Assembly (NCBI GenBank): GCA_003260075.1
Contig: QLIY01000616.1
Location: 7,044 to 71,043, forward strand
DNA from: Phallusia mammillata
Lineage: Eukaryota; Chordata; Ascidiacea; Phlebobranchia; Ascidiidae
DNA length: 64,000 bases
Reading direction: 5' to 3'
The translations under genes were made by a program, and so were the position numbers. The notes below the pieces were generated by a model that was given only the letters and a program-made list of their open reading frames with translations, did no database searches and was not told the origin of the DNA. Below are positions 47,873-60,295 of the stretch, one piece after another. Within the stretch, counting starts at the first letter, position 1. Each line of letters starts with the position of its first letter.

Positions 47873-48100
47873 GTGCAAGATTCAATACTAAAACAGCCGG
47901 TCAAAATTTCTTGAGGGGCGAGCATGGCACTAAATACGCTAGTGGTTACGACTGGTACTGCGAAAAATGTAGATTTAATTATAGCGTTAAATAGTTTAGC
48001 TTAATGAATTTAACACCGGTAAAAGCGCAAAACTACCCCCCCCCCGTGCAAGATTCAATACTAAAACAGCCGGTCAAAATTTCTTGAGGGGCGGGCATGG
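47873..48100. repeat. Direct duplication joined by a 10-C run
   Basis: The block starting GTGCAAGATTCAATAC at 47873 recurs at 48046 after ten C (48036-48045), with at least one substitution (GGGGCGAGCATGG versus GGGGCGGGCATGG). Confidence 0.8.
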
Positions 48101-49945
48101 CAACCATAACGCACCTGCTGAAGAACCACACGCTACTGAAAAGAACCAGACTAAAATGAGGTGAACATATACGGACCGGACAGGGAGTGCGTTATACTTG
48201 AAAGGATACTTAACAGCAGCAAATCTTTGCATGCTCATGTACAGCAACTGGTAGGTGCACACTGAGTAGGCTGTGAAGTTCACAACCCCCAAAATGGTTG
48301 CCTCGATACTCCCTCTTGATAGAAATTCGATTTCCAGCATTTCAGAAACCGACGAATACAGGAAAATTACTCCGTACCGGACAGTCACAAACAGTGCGTC
48401 TAACCCTGTAAATACAGAATAAACAAGTGTCAATTAGTTTTAATGTTGATTATCTTCGACATTGGTGATGTCAATATATTTAATTGAATAAATGACTAAC
48501 CGTTGATTACATCTGCTATAGCCAATGAATTAAGCCCTGACGTAGTCAACTTTTCTTCTGTCAGATGTTTTTGTTGTACAAACTACTGCAATAAACAACA
48601 GATTTAAGATGACAACGGAAAATCCAACAAATGCGATGAAAAACAGTAAGAAGAAAGCTGATGTAATACTGCAAACATACAAGAAAACGTTATTTGACAT
48701 AAAAAGTGTTAACAGTTCAAAACTAAGATTAAAGAATAAAAACTTGAATAAGGTTACCTGTAGTATTGACAGCTAATCAACGGAGTTTTAAAGCAGTGGT
48801 TTGAAGCCGCTTGAGAACAGTAGGCAAATCACATGTGAAAGTAATATTAACAGTTGAGTTGTCCATAACTGATGTTTTTACTCAGTCACAAATCAAACCT
48901 TTACACCCTGGCACGTCAAAAATAAAATGCCTAGGAACAATCTAGGCCTCAAACCACTCGTCAATTTAATTTTCGTGAAAAATATATGGGACAATGGCAA
49001 CTGAGTTTACGAATTCTTTACGTTTGTTAGGAAACAATAAAAAAATTAATAATTTAAAACGTTATCTTCTCATGAACAATACGGTTTACACTTATGACAG
49101 ATGTTGTTAGGTTGTTGATATAAATACATCATTTGACGGAGAATAGCAACGATTACAAAAACAACAGCACAAAGTTCTGGAGGCTTACTTGAGAAAATTC
49201 GACGCTTCTTTTTCTTTCTTTCCAGTTTTTATTAAAATTTGTCAATCAAATGTTTAGGTTAGGTAACGTATGTACGGCTCCCTCTATTTTCGACCATTTT
49301 CAAAGATTAAATCTGATGCAAAATATAACCTGTGTATATAGCTTCTCATCAAAAACGGATTGATTTTAAATTTGTGTTTACCCAGCATCGCTTACCAGCT
49401 GCAAATTCAGGTGGCACTAAAACGCCACAACGACTTTCGAGCAAAGGATTGGGAAAATGTGTTTTTCTTTTGTTTACCGTAGGCTTCTTTACAAGAAGAA
49501 AACCCATTATGTGTAAACTGGAAGTGGAACAAAAACCACCTCCTTATAAATTACACAAAACTAAACCACAACTTTGTTCTCTAAACATACGCTATATTCA
49601 TGTTTTCTAATCACTTCTAACGAAGCCCAGTGAGCCGAACACCCGGAATTCAATCAAGCGCCGGTCAAGAACCACTGCACTAAACCATCAACCCCGAAAT
49701 AGTCAACCTTTTCCCTGTGATGAAACTTTATGAGAAATATCAGTCGTTTATAAATAATATACGGTTGTCTTGATAATTCGTGGTTGTGTGAATATGCAAC
49801 TTGTTTTTATAACTTTTATCAATGTTTCAACCCACTTTTCTTAACCATGTTGTGTCATGACCCTTATAAAATTTTAACAAACGCTTCGATCTCCTGTTAA
49901 AGAAACATGTCCCAAACGAAACGAATTTCAAAAATATCGCTTTAG

Positions 49946-50889
49946 GCAGCTATTGTACTACGGAATAAAAGCAGAAAGCAAAAGTGAAAATAGTCATAAA
50001 CAGGCATTTAAACGCATTTCTGTAGCTTATTAACAGCTTGATAAACCTCAACCTAGTTTCGATTAATGTACCGTGGTACTGTAGTGTATCGGGAGAGATT
50101 TCCAAAATTGTGGTAAAAATGTTTTGATAACTACTACCGTTTCTTGTTTCATAACCTGATGCAACGCTACATCTAATTTTTGATATTTGGTGACAAAAAG
50201 CATTCCATCCCATCATCTTCAAATCGCAAATTTCCATCATTCGACTTGTGTTTTTTAACCTATGCAACTTAAAATATTAGAAAACATTGATCTATTGAAA
50301 AGGCACCTTATCGACAAATTTAACAACTGTTTACGATTAAACAAATTTACATTTTGTCGTATGAAACTTTAATGATAGAACAACTACGGCATTAGAACAA
50401 CAAAAGGCCCCCCCCCCGCAGCTATTGTACTACGGAATAAAAGCAGAAAGCAAAAGTGAAAATAGCCATAAACAGGCATTTAAACGCATTTCTGCAGCTT
50501 ATTAACAGCTTGATAAACCTCAACCTTAGTGTTTTTCGATTGATGTACCGTAGTACTCGGGAGAGATTTCCAAAATTTTGGTAAAAAATGTTTTGATAAG
50601 TGTAACTACCGTTTCTTGTATCATAACCCCATGCAACGCTACATCTAAATTTTGATATTTGGTGGCAAAAAGCATTCCATCCCATCATCTTCAAATCGCA
50701 AATTTTCATCATTCGACTTGTATAAATGTGAAGTATGTCAGTGTGCTGCAACTTAAAATATTAGAAAACATTGATGTACTGAAAAGGCACATTATGGACA
50801 AATTCAAGAACTGTTTACGATTAAACAAATTTACATTTTGTCGGATGAAACTTTAATGGTAGAACAACTACGGCATTAGGACAACAAAA
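49946..50889. repeat. Direct duplication of about 460 bp joined by a 10-C run
   Basis: Copy 1 is 49946-50407 and copy 2 is about 50418-50889, with ten C at 50408-50417. The copies differ by several substitutions and small indels, a level that fits two alleles better than sequencing error. Confidence 0.85.
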
Positions 50890-50988
50890 GATGAAAAACG
50901 GAAAACTTCAACAACAAAACTAGAAGAAACAGCGGATATAAATTCTTATTACTCGCATAAAATGCGTCACGGAAATAAAACAAACATT

Positions 50989-51170
50989 AAAAATATTTAT
51001 GGTGTGGCTCAAACTATAAGAGAAAAAAAGCCAAATACCGATAAGATTGGCCCAAATAAACGTTGCACACGCCCCCCCCCCAAAAATATTTATGGTGTGG
51101 CTCAAACTATAAGAGAAAAAAAGCCAAATGCCGATAAGATAACCCCAAATAAACGTTGCACATACCATGG
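50989..51170. repeat. Direct duplication joined by a 10-C run
   Basis: The block AAAAATATTTATGGTG at 50989 recurs at 51082 after ten C (51072-51081), with substitutions such as AAATACC versus AAATGCC. Confidence 0.8.
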
Positions 51171-52059
51171 CGATTTGGCCTTCTTGACTTCGAAATCTAC
51201 GCGAAAAATATTTTTTGCACACTCTCGAAACCATTTACGCTACAAATCCTTAATTTTGCGAATTAGGGTATGATAAGAATCATGACTACGGTAGTTTTTG
51301 GCACAAACTGTTGAATTTTTAATACACAAGACTGGATTGTATGTACATGCACACAAATGTATACATATATTGCACAATCCCCGCAAAAAGTCCCCAAAAA
51401 ATCAAATCAAGAGCATTACTTGTGTATACGTTACATTTGTACTCCACCGACATGTTTTATGTTGAAATAATCAATTACAGAAATTATACACTGCTTTACA
51501 TTGACCTTTGTCGCGTGCAAATGAAACGCACTTTAGATAACACCTAAAACTCCGATACACACCAAGCTTACATTGTACACCAAAGCAACGATAAATAGTA
51601 ACAGAAATAAGGAAAAATTGGAAGTAATGTGTCGAAAACTAACAGCTCATACAATACGCCGCAAAATAAATTAAAAATAGTTCCTTTTTGGGTTTGCAAA
51701 CTGGTGGTCCTCAACTTTTTGTGTTTACGATAACGAAACCCTTTAATATTTCATCCAATTTCTACACCTAAAAATTACTTGAAGCCCTTTTAAAGATTTA
51801 AGCACATTTCTTTAAGTATAATGGGTTTGGCAGAACAATCAAAAATACTTGCTTTTTTGCTTTTACCTACCCCTCGAAACCAACATTCAGGATCTACAAC
51901 TTGCGGTAGGGAGCATGGAAATTGAACATTAAAAAAAAATGTCGCAAAGCGCAAGTTAATGTGTACGTAGTTTTTTTGCTGGAAAACTTCGAATAGGCAA
52001 GCTTTGCGACAGGGCAGCTTTCACATACAGTGATTCGATAGGTCGTGCGAGTGTTACGC

Positions 52060-52335
52060 AACATACCCTGAAAAACATAAACTACTAAGTAAGAAGAAAA
52101 CAAACAAGGTGAAAATAGGCGAATGAGTCACAGAAAATCCGCCAGTAAAAGTAAATAAGAGACAGTGACGTGGAAATCGCAACAAACGAACGCCCCCCCC
52201 CCAACATACCCTGAAAAACATAAACTACTAAGTAAGAAGAAAACAAACAAAGTGAAAATAGGCGAATGAGTCACAGAAAATCCGCCAGTAAAAGTAAATT
52301 AGAGACAGTGACGTGGAAATCGCAACAAACGAACC
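52060..52335. repeat. Direct duplication joined by a 10-C run
   Basis: Copy 1 is 52060-52192 and copy 2 is 52203-52335, with ten C at 52193-52202. Almost identical. Confidence 0.85.
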
Positions 52336-52633
52336 ACGACAAAAAAACAAAATCATCGGAAACAATATGAGCAAAAGTTTGTTGTGTTATAGGAAGTACA
52401 TGCGCTACACCTTACTGCATTAAGACAGCAAGCGGAACGATTTTTAACCCGACATACTAGTGTGGTTCTAAATTATTATTAGCCGTTTCGCCAGAGATTT
52501 TTTTCAAACGAACTGAAATAGGGAGGATTAGGGAAATCCACAAGCAATGATGTCATCTCTAGAAGCAACCATTCACAACGCGGGGAAATGAGCCGTTCAC
52601 CACGAAGGGGTTTTCACCGGACTGGGCCAGACC

Positions 52634-55600
52634 CTACGCACATGATTCCGCGACCTTGACCTGAGCTTTGATCACCAGCGTATTGTCTTTCACGAAGCCC
52701 TGACTGTCAATCATGCGCAGAGGAAAAAAGTCAATATAGCCGTAGCCCTTCTGGTTGCGTTCGGTCGTCGGACGTTGGAAAGCCATCAGATTGGTTCGCG
52801 CCTCGAGGTTCTCGGTCACGTGACTTCGGGCGGATGGCAGTTCGCGCTGTACACATGGAAATTCCGTGTTTAAATGTCGTAATGTCGTTACATACTAACA
52901 CATGTTGGTACATTTTAGTTTCCCGGAAACCGCAGATTAAACGTAGCCTATAATTGCTGTTTTTTAAAACTCTCTCATTAGATTATTATTTAATGTACTT
53001 TCTTCTCTGCAAATATATCGCTCCCAACACTGTAATACCAACCGAAAAGGGGAAGCACCCCCCCCCCAAACGTAGCCTATAATTGCTGTTTTTTAAAACT
53101 CTCTCATTAGATTATCATTTAATGTATACTTTCTTCTCTACAAATCTATCGATCCCAACACTGTAATACCAACCGCAAAGGGGAAACAAAAAACAAAAGT
53201 TTAAAGCCAGTGCAAAAAACCTACAAACGTTTCATACATAAAGGATCTTACCATAATAAGTTTTTTGTCATGACTTTTTACCACAGTGTGTACTGTGTTG
53301 GATAAACGCCAAGTCTTGATGCAGTGGGGTAATAGCTAACACACTAACATAATAAACACTCGTACAAAAGAGTTTTTAGGCCATATCCTCTATGACAATA
53401 GTTTATTTAGACATGACAATATGTTTCAGCAAAAAATAATTAGGCTTAAAGCTAACTCCAATCGCAATTTTGTTTTTACTCAAGCAGCTCTTTAATTTCA
53501 TGTCTCTTAATTTTCTTAAACCTGCAACAAACAAACAAACAAACAAACAGACAGACAGGGTTAATTGTTTTTGTTTACCTGGTTTAACACGGTGAGAGTA
53601 ATTGAACCTGAGAAGGGCCATGTCAGGAGGTCATCGTGCTCCCCCTTCATGATGTGGATGAAGAGTGAGAGGTGTGATCCTTGTGCGTCCTCCACCCCGT
53701 CAAGATTCACCCGCATGCACATCCGGTAACCCTGAGGACTCGTGTAGAAACCGGGACTATGAACAAAATACGTAGAGTTTAGTGTAAGCTGGAAAATGCT
53801 GTTTTTTATTTTGCTGATATTCGTGCCAGGTATCATCCAAAATGTATGCGAAGCATAAAACACAGTACGCCAGGGCCATTGAAGCATAAAAAAGATAAAA
53901 CGTTCACTTATACTTTATGCTTTGAATACCGAACTGTTATCATAATAAATCAGGAAATTTTTCTGAAAGAAAGAAAAACAGCGCCATTGCTTTACGTGAA
54001 ACACGTCGTCTTATTTCAGTATGTTTTTACTTAATTGGTTTCACACCCTATAAAAATGCTGTCAGATCAGTTGACAATTTCAAAATAGAAAATATAGCAG
54101 GCAAAATTGAGCTTGAGAAATCCCCTCACTCCCCCCCCCCCATAATAAATCAGGAAATTTTTCTGAAAGAAAGAAAAACAGCGCCATTTTTCTGAAAGAA
54201 AGAAAAAAAAACAATAAAATTAGAATCCAGTCTATGTGCATCGTGTTGTAAGGTACAGCTCAATGTAATTATACGTCATATCAATACAGGTGCTCCCAGT
54301 TCCACGTCTTTCATCGTTTAATTCGGGTTATTTACTAACGCCAGCCAGTTCATACCGCAGCGGTAGCATTCAAACCTTAAACAGTGAGCGTTACGTCGTG
54401 CGTGTCACAGGCCACAGATTTTGTCACGAAAAAACCCTTTACGATGCCGCGTGCCGCGCATTAGCCTAGACTGGACCTCTCAAGCAAAGGAGAAAGTCAA
54501 CTCTCGTTGGTTGGGCGCTAATTTTTACTCAGTTCGTGCGGTTCAGATGTGCCGCCGGCGAAAGGCTTGTAATGGCGACGTGGTCTCGTTGATGAAATGT
54601 ATGGGAGGGGATTGTGAATGTAATGATAAATGAGTAGGAAATGAATAATTACTCACGTTCGTAGATAGGGTTGGGATAAGATTTAAGTGAACCTATAAAA
54701 TGCGCGTAGTAAGGCACGTTAGTGGAATGGGTTCAGGTATAACGCAATAACGCAGCGTTTCTCAACTCTAATTCCACAGACTCGGAACAGAACCGTAAAA
54801 ATTTTGCATGCGACCATCTTACGACATACAGTACACAAACGGGTAAGCAGGGGCAAAAACAGTCCTCCGTAAGAAAGAATAACAATACACCCAACCAGTT
54901 AGTAAATTGTCAATTCCATTTTGGCTTCTACACCTGAGGTTGTACAGATAAGCGGTACCAACTACACGATTCTTCGTAGTTATCACTACCAATTACCTGT
55001 GGAGGACCGGCGTTTCCCCGGTACAGGCTGACTTCCGCATCTGGGCGTAATCTTTGATTCTCCAATAGTAGACGCCGTTACAACACCTGCGAGACAAAAG
55101 AGACAAAATTCGGATTATAGCCAACCAAACTAAGATTTTGTATTTTTACTTAATCACAACAAATAGTAGAGAACGCTTTGGAAATAAAAATGAGTAACAA
55201 GTGCATGTAAAATAGATTCTAGTCTAAACAAACCAATGAATGCGCACAATAATTTTACAAAATTTAACTGAGGACATCAGGTTCCTAAAAGCAGTATCAA
55301 CTAGATAAAGGGAAGTGTGGAACAGTTTAAGTTCGCCATTTGATTTCAGTTTTCGTTCTACGTATTTGAATTAGGTTAAAGTGTATTCTTAGGATAAGGC
55401 GTCTACTGTGTATGGAGTTCTAGATAGAATTTTGAGGTGTTGGATTAGTTTTATTTGCTGCTGACACTTCTCACAGAATCGCTTTTTCAAACAAAATCCC
55501 CCCCCCCGTGTTGGATTAGTTTTATTTGCTGCTGACACTTCTCACAGAATCGCTTGTTCAAACAAAATCAAAATAACTATTTACTTTTAAAAACAAAACA

Positions 55601-58600
55601 GGCTAATATACCGGTTTAGCATGGGAAAAATCGAGTCTTTAGAAGCACGCAATTATGGACTCGAATTCCCCAACCAAACCCATCATAATGCTCCCTAGTT
55701 GGTTTAAAACTTAATATAGAAAGAAAATAGAGGTGACGTATGAAAACAGTCGTTTTGCGAAGCTCCAAAGCGTGACGTATTAGTCAATTTTAGGTTGGGC
55801 TGAAAATGGTCTTTTCCGCCACAATGACCCTGTTGTCAAAACATCAGAACGTTAATAATCACAGCGCACCCAGTTTTATGCACAACCGGCGTGTCTATGC
55901 GTCGCTACGAAAGCTAACAACCGCCGTTGTTCGTTGACTCACGGTCAAAGTCTAAATATATTTGAATTTTTTGCACACGAATCATAGGAAGTCATATTTT
56001 ACCCACAAGCTTTGTTTTGAACTTTTTTATACATGCGCCTTGAGTGCGTTTGTTTTTAAAGTATCTGATAGAACCTGCGGCAGATTTCGCAAGTAACTGA
56101 CAACACCTGTGGGCTCCTGATTTCGCAAGCGTTTTCTGTTAATGAAACTGTTTTCAAATAGCTGTCCCATTTTATTGCGGTATGATACCCGATCTATTAA
56201 AGTTGTATTGACCTTAATGGACATTAAATTCGGTCCCAGTTTGGACTCTTTTCACAAATAAGGATTGCTTAAAACGAATAACATAATTAGGCATCGATGG
56301 TTAAAATGGTCACAAATGCCAACATACACAGTGTTTAAATTAAACAGCCAAAATGATATACACGAGTCACACTACCGTGAACTTAATATCTAGCCATAGG
56401 AAACTTATACACGCGTTACGCGACTTGTGTCTTTGTTACAAATCAACGGTGTTTCCTACAGCGCAATCGACTGACGCATTGCGGTCGGTTTCGAAAGCCA
56501 ATCGAAACTTTACAACCAGTGTAAATGCCAATGTACGATAATGTTTCCGCGCAAAATGTCAACCGAAGCGGAAATCTACGTATAGTAACGTTGTGGGGTT
56601 GTAATTGACGCAAAAGGCAAAGAAGATAGCAACTCTGTTACGCTATAAAGTGATTGAAATCGGAGACTCTCATTACACCTATGGAATTGAATGTTTTGTA
56701 GCTACCATAAGAATAAACAAAGTGTTTGCATCCACGGCTTGGGTAAATTATAAAGAAAGAAAAGTTTGCATTGAATATAAGGAAAAATGAGAACAATTCA
56801 TTTTCAGGAAACAAGTTAATTTTCCACTACTCTCAATAAGCAGATGTACCACAATACCGAATAAAAATGCCGACTGATTTGAAATGCTTTCGGAAAAACC
56901 ACATAAATGATTGTTCATTTGTAAGTTTTGTGTTGAAATGGTTGTTCATAAGAGTAGACATGGTAGTTTCGTTGGCCTAAAAAAGATTAGCCCTATACAC
57001 CAGTATGTATAGTTTGCTGTCATCGTTTTTAGTCCCTACACGTAGATAGATAGATACAAACATCCCCCCCCCCATGGTTGTTCATAAGAGTAGACATGGT
57101 AGTTTCGTTGGCCTAAAAAAGGTTAGCCCTATACACCAGTATGTATAGTTTGCTGTCATCGTCTTTAGTCCCTACACGTAGATAGATAGGTACAAACAGT
57201 ATGGTAAATATCCAGTTGCCTTTACACGTAGACGACCGCGGAATTTACGTGACAATGCACATTCAGGCCACTGGTGTTATCAAAACTCCCCTTTGCACCG
57301 GGACATGACAAATCGCGACTTCCTGTTGCCGCTTGATTGGTCACCGGTCAAAAGGCCAGTTTACTATTAGTTTTTGTTGTTAATTTTTCGGAAAGAATCA
57401 ACAGATTTTGCCTGCGGGCCTGAGTAACGAAACAAGTGTAAAATGGAGTACTGGATTCTAAGTTCCGTCGAAATTTCCCTCTTGGAAAATTCCAGGCCAC
57501 TGCGGTGTGGTTTCACAGGAATTGATAGGTATTTATTTGCCTGTATACCTAATTGCTTTGCAACGCCTGTACCGACACACACATTCACGCATTAGAGCCG
57601 CTGCCATTTTTTTAGGTATGCCATTTATAAGAAATTTGAGCAAACATAAACATGAAGATTAAAACAAAGGTGACGTATTGCGTCTACGACTGAAAATTAG
57701 CTGTTTTTCTACTTTTTCTAAGCTTAAGCTTATTCGTTGCATTTCTTTCCCATAAACTCTTTCTTTCGACTTTTTTAGTGTTTGCGAAAACCGAAAATTT
57801 TTTTTGTAAATCCCTGCTTGATTTAGTAAACACTATTGGGTTCGATAAACCAAGCTTAAAAATCCCTCTGTCAGGCATTGTGAAGACCTAATAACAAAAC
57901 CACACTGTACTTGCCTTAGCTCTTGTTGCTCAAGTTTGCTTTCAACCGATATTACTTTATTCGAAATCTCCTTCATTTGAAGCAGTTGGTTGTCCATTTT
58001 GGCCGAAAGTTCTCGTACATGGTGGTCAAGGCTGAAATGTACAAATACTTTATAATTGGGTTTTACTTAAAAAATCATTTTTCAAGCTTTATGTAACTAA
58101 TGGCGTTCAGCGATACATTTTACCAACTTTAAAACAGGGATATGCGAAATAAAACTCCATGTTACTTGTTTTAAAGTGTGTTATTTTTTTTATTTTTTTT
58201 AAGTGTAAATGCTGTTGGCTTATTTGACCGAAGATGGAAGATAACAAAAAGGACAGGTCTGTCTGCCTTTTTAATTGAATAAAAACAGGATTTAGCCGTG
58301 ATGAGGGGCAAGCGTGAAACCAGGGTTGCCGTCAGACCGACGTGGCCCTGTTTGTAATCAGGCGGCCAAGTGGAACGCGTTAATTTGGCGTGGCTCGATC
58401 GGTAGATTAGTGACGTTCGCCCATTATTAAGTAAGGATTTTTGGTTCGCGTTTGGGAAAATGCAATCTGCGTGGCTAAAGCCAAATGAACTTTTCGTTTA
58501 GTCAGTCTGGTCTCCCGAAATCGATGTATGCGTGGATACGTGGACGTTAAAAGTGTTTGTAAACATGGCAATATGAGCAGAACAGATCACTGATAATCAC

Positions 58601-59192
58601 AATTAGAAAAACAAAATATCTGGGTTGTGTAAATGAAACTTTATTAGGGATATACGATCTGATAATATCTTGCGCTTGACGTTATCCCTCCACAACGCGT
58701 TAGAATAAATCAAACGTACATAAAATATTCATTAGTCATTGGATATAAAAGTGGTTGATTCATTAAAAAAAATAACATGGTCATCTTTTTGGTTTGCAAC
58801 TGCATTTTACAATATTTTTAAGTTAGTTGATGTTTTTTGGCTTACGAAAACCCACTATGAAACAGCAAAAACGTATACAAAATGCAAGCGGTCTGGGTAC
58901 GCGCATAGGCGGAATTTGATAAACATTGGAAGAAATATCCTTCTTAATCACGCTACAAAAAGTGATACACACCTGACTATTTTTTGGTCATGGTCGGTGT
59001 GCTTTTTCTGGAGGACCTGAAATGTGGTGGAGGTTGTGCACTCCCCTCCCGTCCCTCCATTCTGTGTCGCTACTACGGGAGAAGATCCTGATGAGGCGGA
59101 TGAAGAAGTGATGGGGATGGGGATCTCATTTTCCTCCATGTGCTTGTTGTAAGCCTTGATCATCGCAATTTCGTCGTATTCCCCATTTTCCT
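52634..59192 (-). CDS. TRAF6: TRAF6-like signalling adaptor, 3' part (coiled coil and MATH domain)
   Basis: Exons on the minus strand: 59192-58973, 58031-57915, 55086-54997, 53756-53579 and 52846-52634 (stop TAG). Phases match throughout. The first visible exon is Ser/Gly-rich and leads into a coiled coil (ELSAKMDNQLLQMKEI). The TRAF-C/MATH domain then runs CCNGVYYWRIKDY, SPGFYTSPQGYRMCMRVNL, GSHLSLFIHIMKGEHDDLL, TWPFSGSITLTVLNQ, NLMAFQRPTTERNQKGYGYI and FVKDNTLVIKAQV. The GYGY and FVKDNTL wording is closest to TRAF6, a trimeric E3 adaptor in Toll/IL-1 and TNF-receptor signalling. The RING and zinc-finger exons are not seen and probably lie beyond the right edge. The intron after 57915 uses a GC donor (CTAAG|GCAAGT). 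The long tail after MATH seen in vertebrate TRAF6 is absent. Four 10-C joins lie in its introns. Confidence 0.85.
52939..53188. repeat. Direct duplication joined by a 10-C run (TRAF intron)
   Basis: Copy 1 is 52939-53057 and copy 2 is 53068-53188, with ten C at 53058-53067. Several single-base differences and a 2-bp indel are visible. Confidence 0.85.
53941..54187. repeat. Direct duplication joined by a 10-C run (TRAF intron)
   Basis: The block CATAATAAATCAGG at 53941 recurs at 54141 after ten C (54131-54140), but matches for only about 45 bp before diverging. A part (TTTTTCTGAAAGAAAG) is then repeated a third time. Confidence 0.75.
55437..55568. repeat. Direct duplication joined by a 10-C run (TRAF intron)
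   Basis: Copy 1 is 55437-55497 and copy 2 is 55508-55568, with ten C at 55498-55507. Confidence 0.85.
56938..57199. repeat. Direct duplication joined by a 10-C run (TRAF intron)
   Basis: Copy 1 is 56938-57063 and copy 2 is about 57074-57199, with ten C at 57064-57073. Single-base differences include AAAAGATTAG versus AAAAGGTTAG. Confidence 0.85.
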
Positions 59193-60295
59193 CTGAACGA
59201 AAGACACGAATCTTGTTGAAACTAGAAAAGTGGCTTTCTGATATACTTCAATTTTATATATTCTATACGATATTTACCAATTTACTATACTATACACGAT
59301 TGTATCTACATGTATGATTGTTTTTGCAAGCAAAAACGAATGGGTCCCCACACACGTGTTTATGCAGATATACGGTAAACCTATGTTGCAGTTATTTTTA
59401 GATTCTTAAGGACAATTTTTTTACAAAGCATTAACTTAACTTTAAAAGTTTTTGTCCGTATTCTTTTTGCATCATTATTGTCATATAATTACAAAAAATC
59501 GGTGAAAAATGAACAGGGAATATACTTTCAATTTAATCTCTTGCTTTGACCTAGATATTGTCGTTCAAGTTCAGTTTTAAACACATATTTTCCTAGAAAG
59601 CCTTAACTGTTATATTAGACACTATATAAAAAAGTCGTTTGCTACAAAGGTATACATAACAACTTGTTTTTCACTTAACATTGTTTCGCAAAAACGACCG
59701 TTTAATGACCTTTTGACACTGTTTTTAACATCATGCAGTCCTTAGTGTTTAACAATACCGTTCAGCCTAATTTATACATCACTTAAGTACTGATTCTTGA
59801 ATTGATTTGTCAAAAATAAAGAAGATACGTTATGACGAAAAATTCTTAACTGTGTTGTAATGCCTACAAGTTGACCTTTAGTGACCCGTGGTTATGCGGC
59901 GGCCAAGCTGACAACGAGAATTTAAAGACCAATTATCGCGGCGTTTGAAAAAGTTAAGTTTATTTTTTCATAGTTATGTTGATCAACGACGTTTTGCCTG
60001 ACATAAACGAAACCGAAGTACGTTTATCGAGTTTAAATTACGTCTTAGGTGTAAAACCTTCGCCAAAACTGAAAATGCGCGTGATAACTCAATAAAACGA
60101 CACAGCATTGCTACACAAAAAAACAGCTGATTTCTAATCACCCAAACGACTGTCTCGTAAAACGTCTGTCCAGACGTCAAGCTGAGCACTCCCGCTCTGC
60201 CGCCTTAATCGTAAACCAGTGAATTCCTCCCTTGGGACTTATATCTGACTGATAGCGTACACATATTATGGGTTGTAAAGGTAAATACTTTAAAT

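Larger units (their letters stand above)
47632..48866 (-). pseudogene. Receptor copy H, frameshifted and interrupted
   Basis: Recognisable parts on the minus strand are exon 1 (48866-48758), exon 2 (48668-48501), exon 3 (48405-48115, full 291 nt) and the start of exon 4 (47727-47632). Exon 1 is 4 nt short inside the five-cysteine region. Exon 2 has a 4-nt insertion creating an in-frame TAA just before TM2 (GGGCTTAATTC). Exon 4 is cut by a hAT element. Intron 3 additionally holds two 10-C joins (47803-47812 and 48036-48045) around repeat DNA. The substitutions and frame breaks away from the joins argue for a true pseudogene of the A type. Confidence 0.82.
48867..52633. other. Region between the receptor cluster and the TRAF6-like gene
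   Basis: No gene is supported; frames of about 100 codons at 49950-50267, 50422-50751 and 50920-51273 come from the duplicated blocks and have no recognisable content. Three 10-C joins with flanking duplications occur at 50408, 51072 and 52193. A hAT-like end (GGTGGTCCTCAACTTTTTG) is near 51702. Confidence 0.5.

Noticed and set aside
49950-51273. Paired frames of about 100 codons repeated twice
   Set aside because: Their similarity is explained by the duplicated flanks of 10-C joins, not by protein conservation; substitutions are not biased to third positions as far as I can see.
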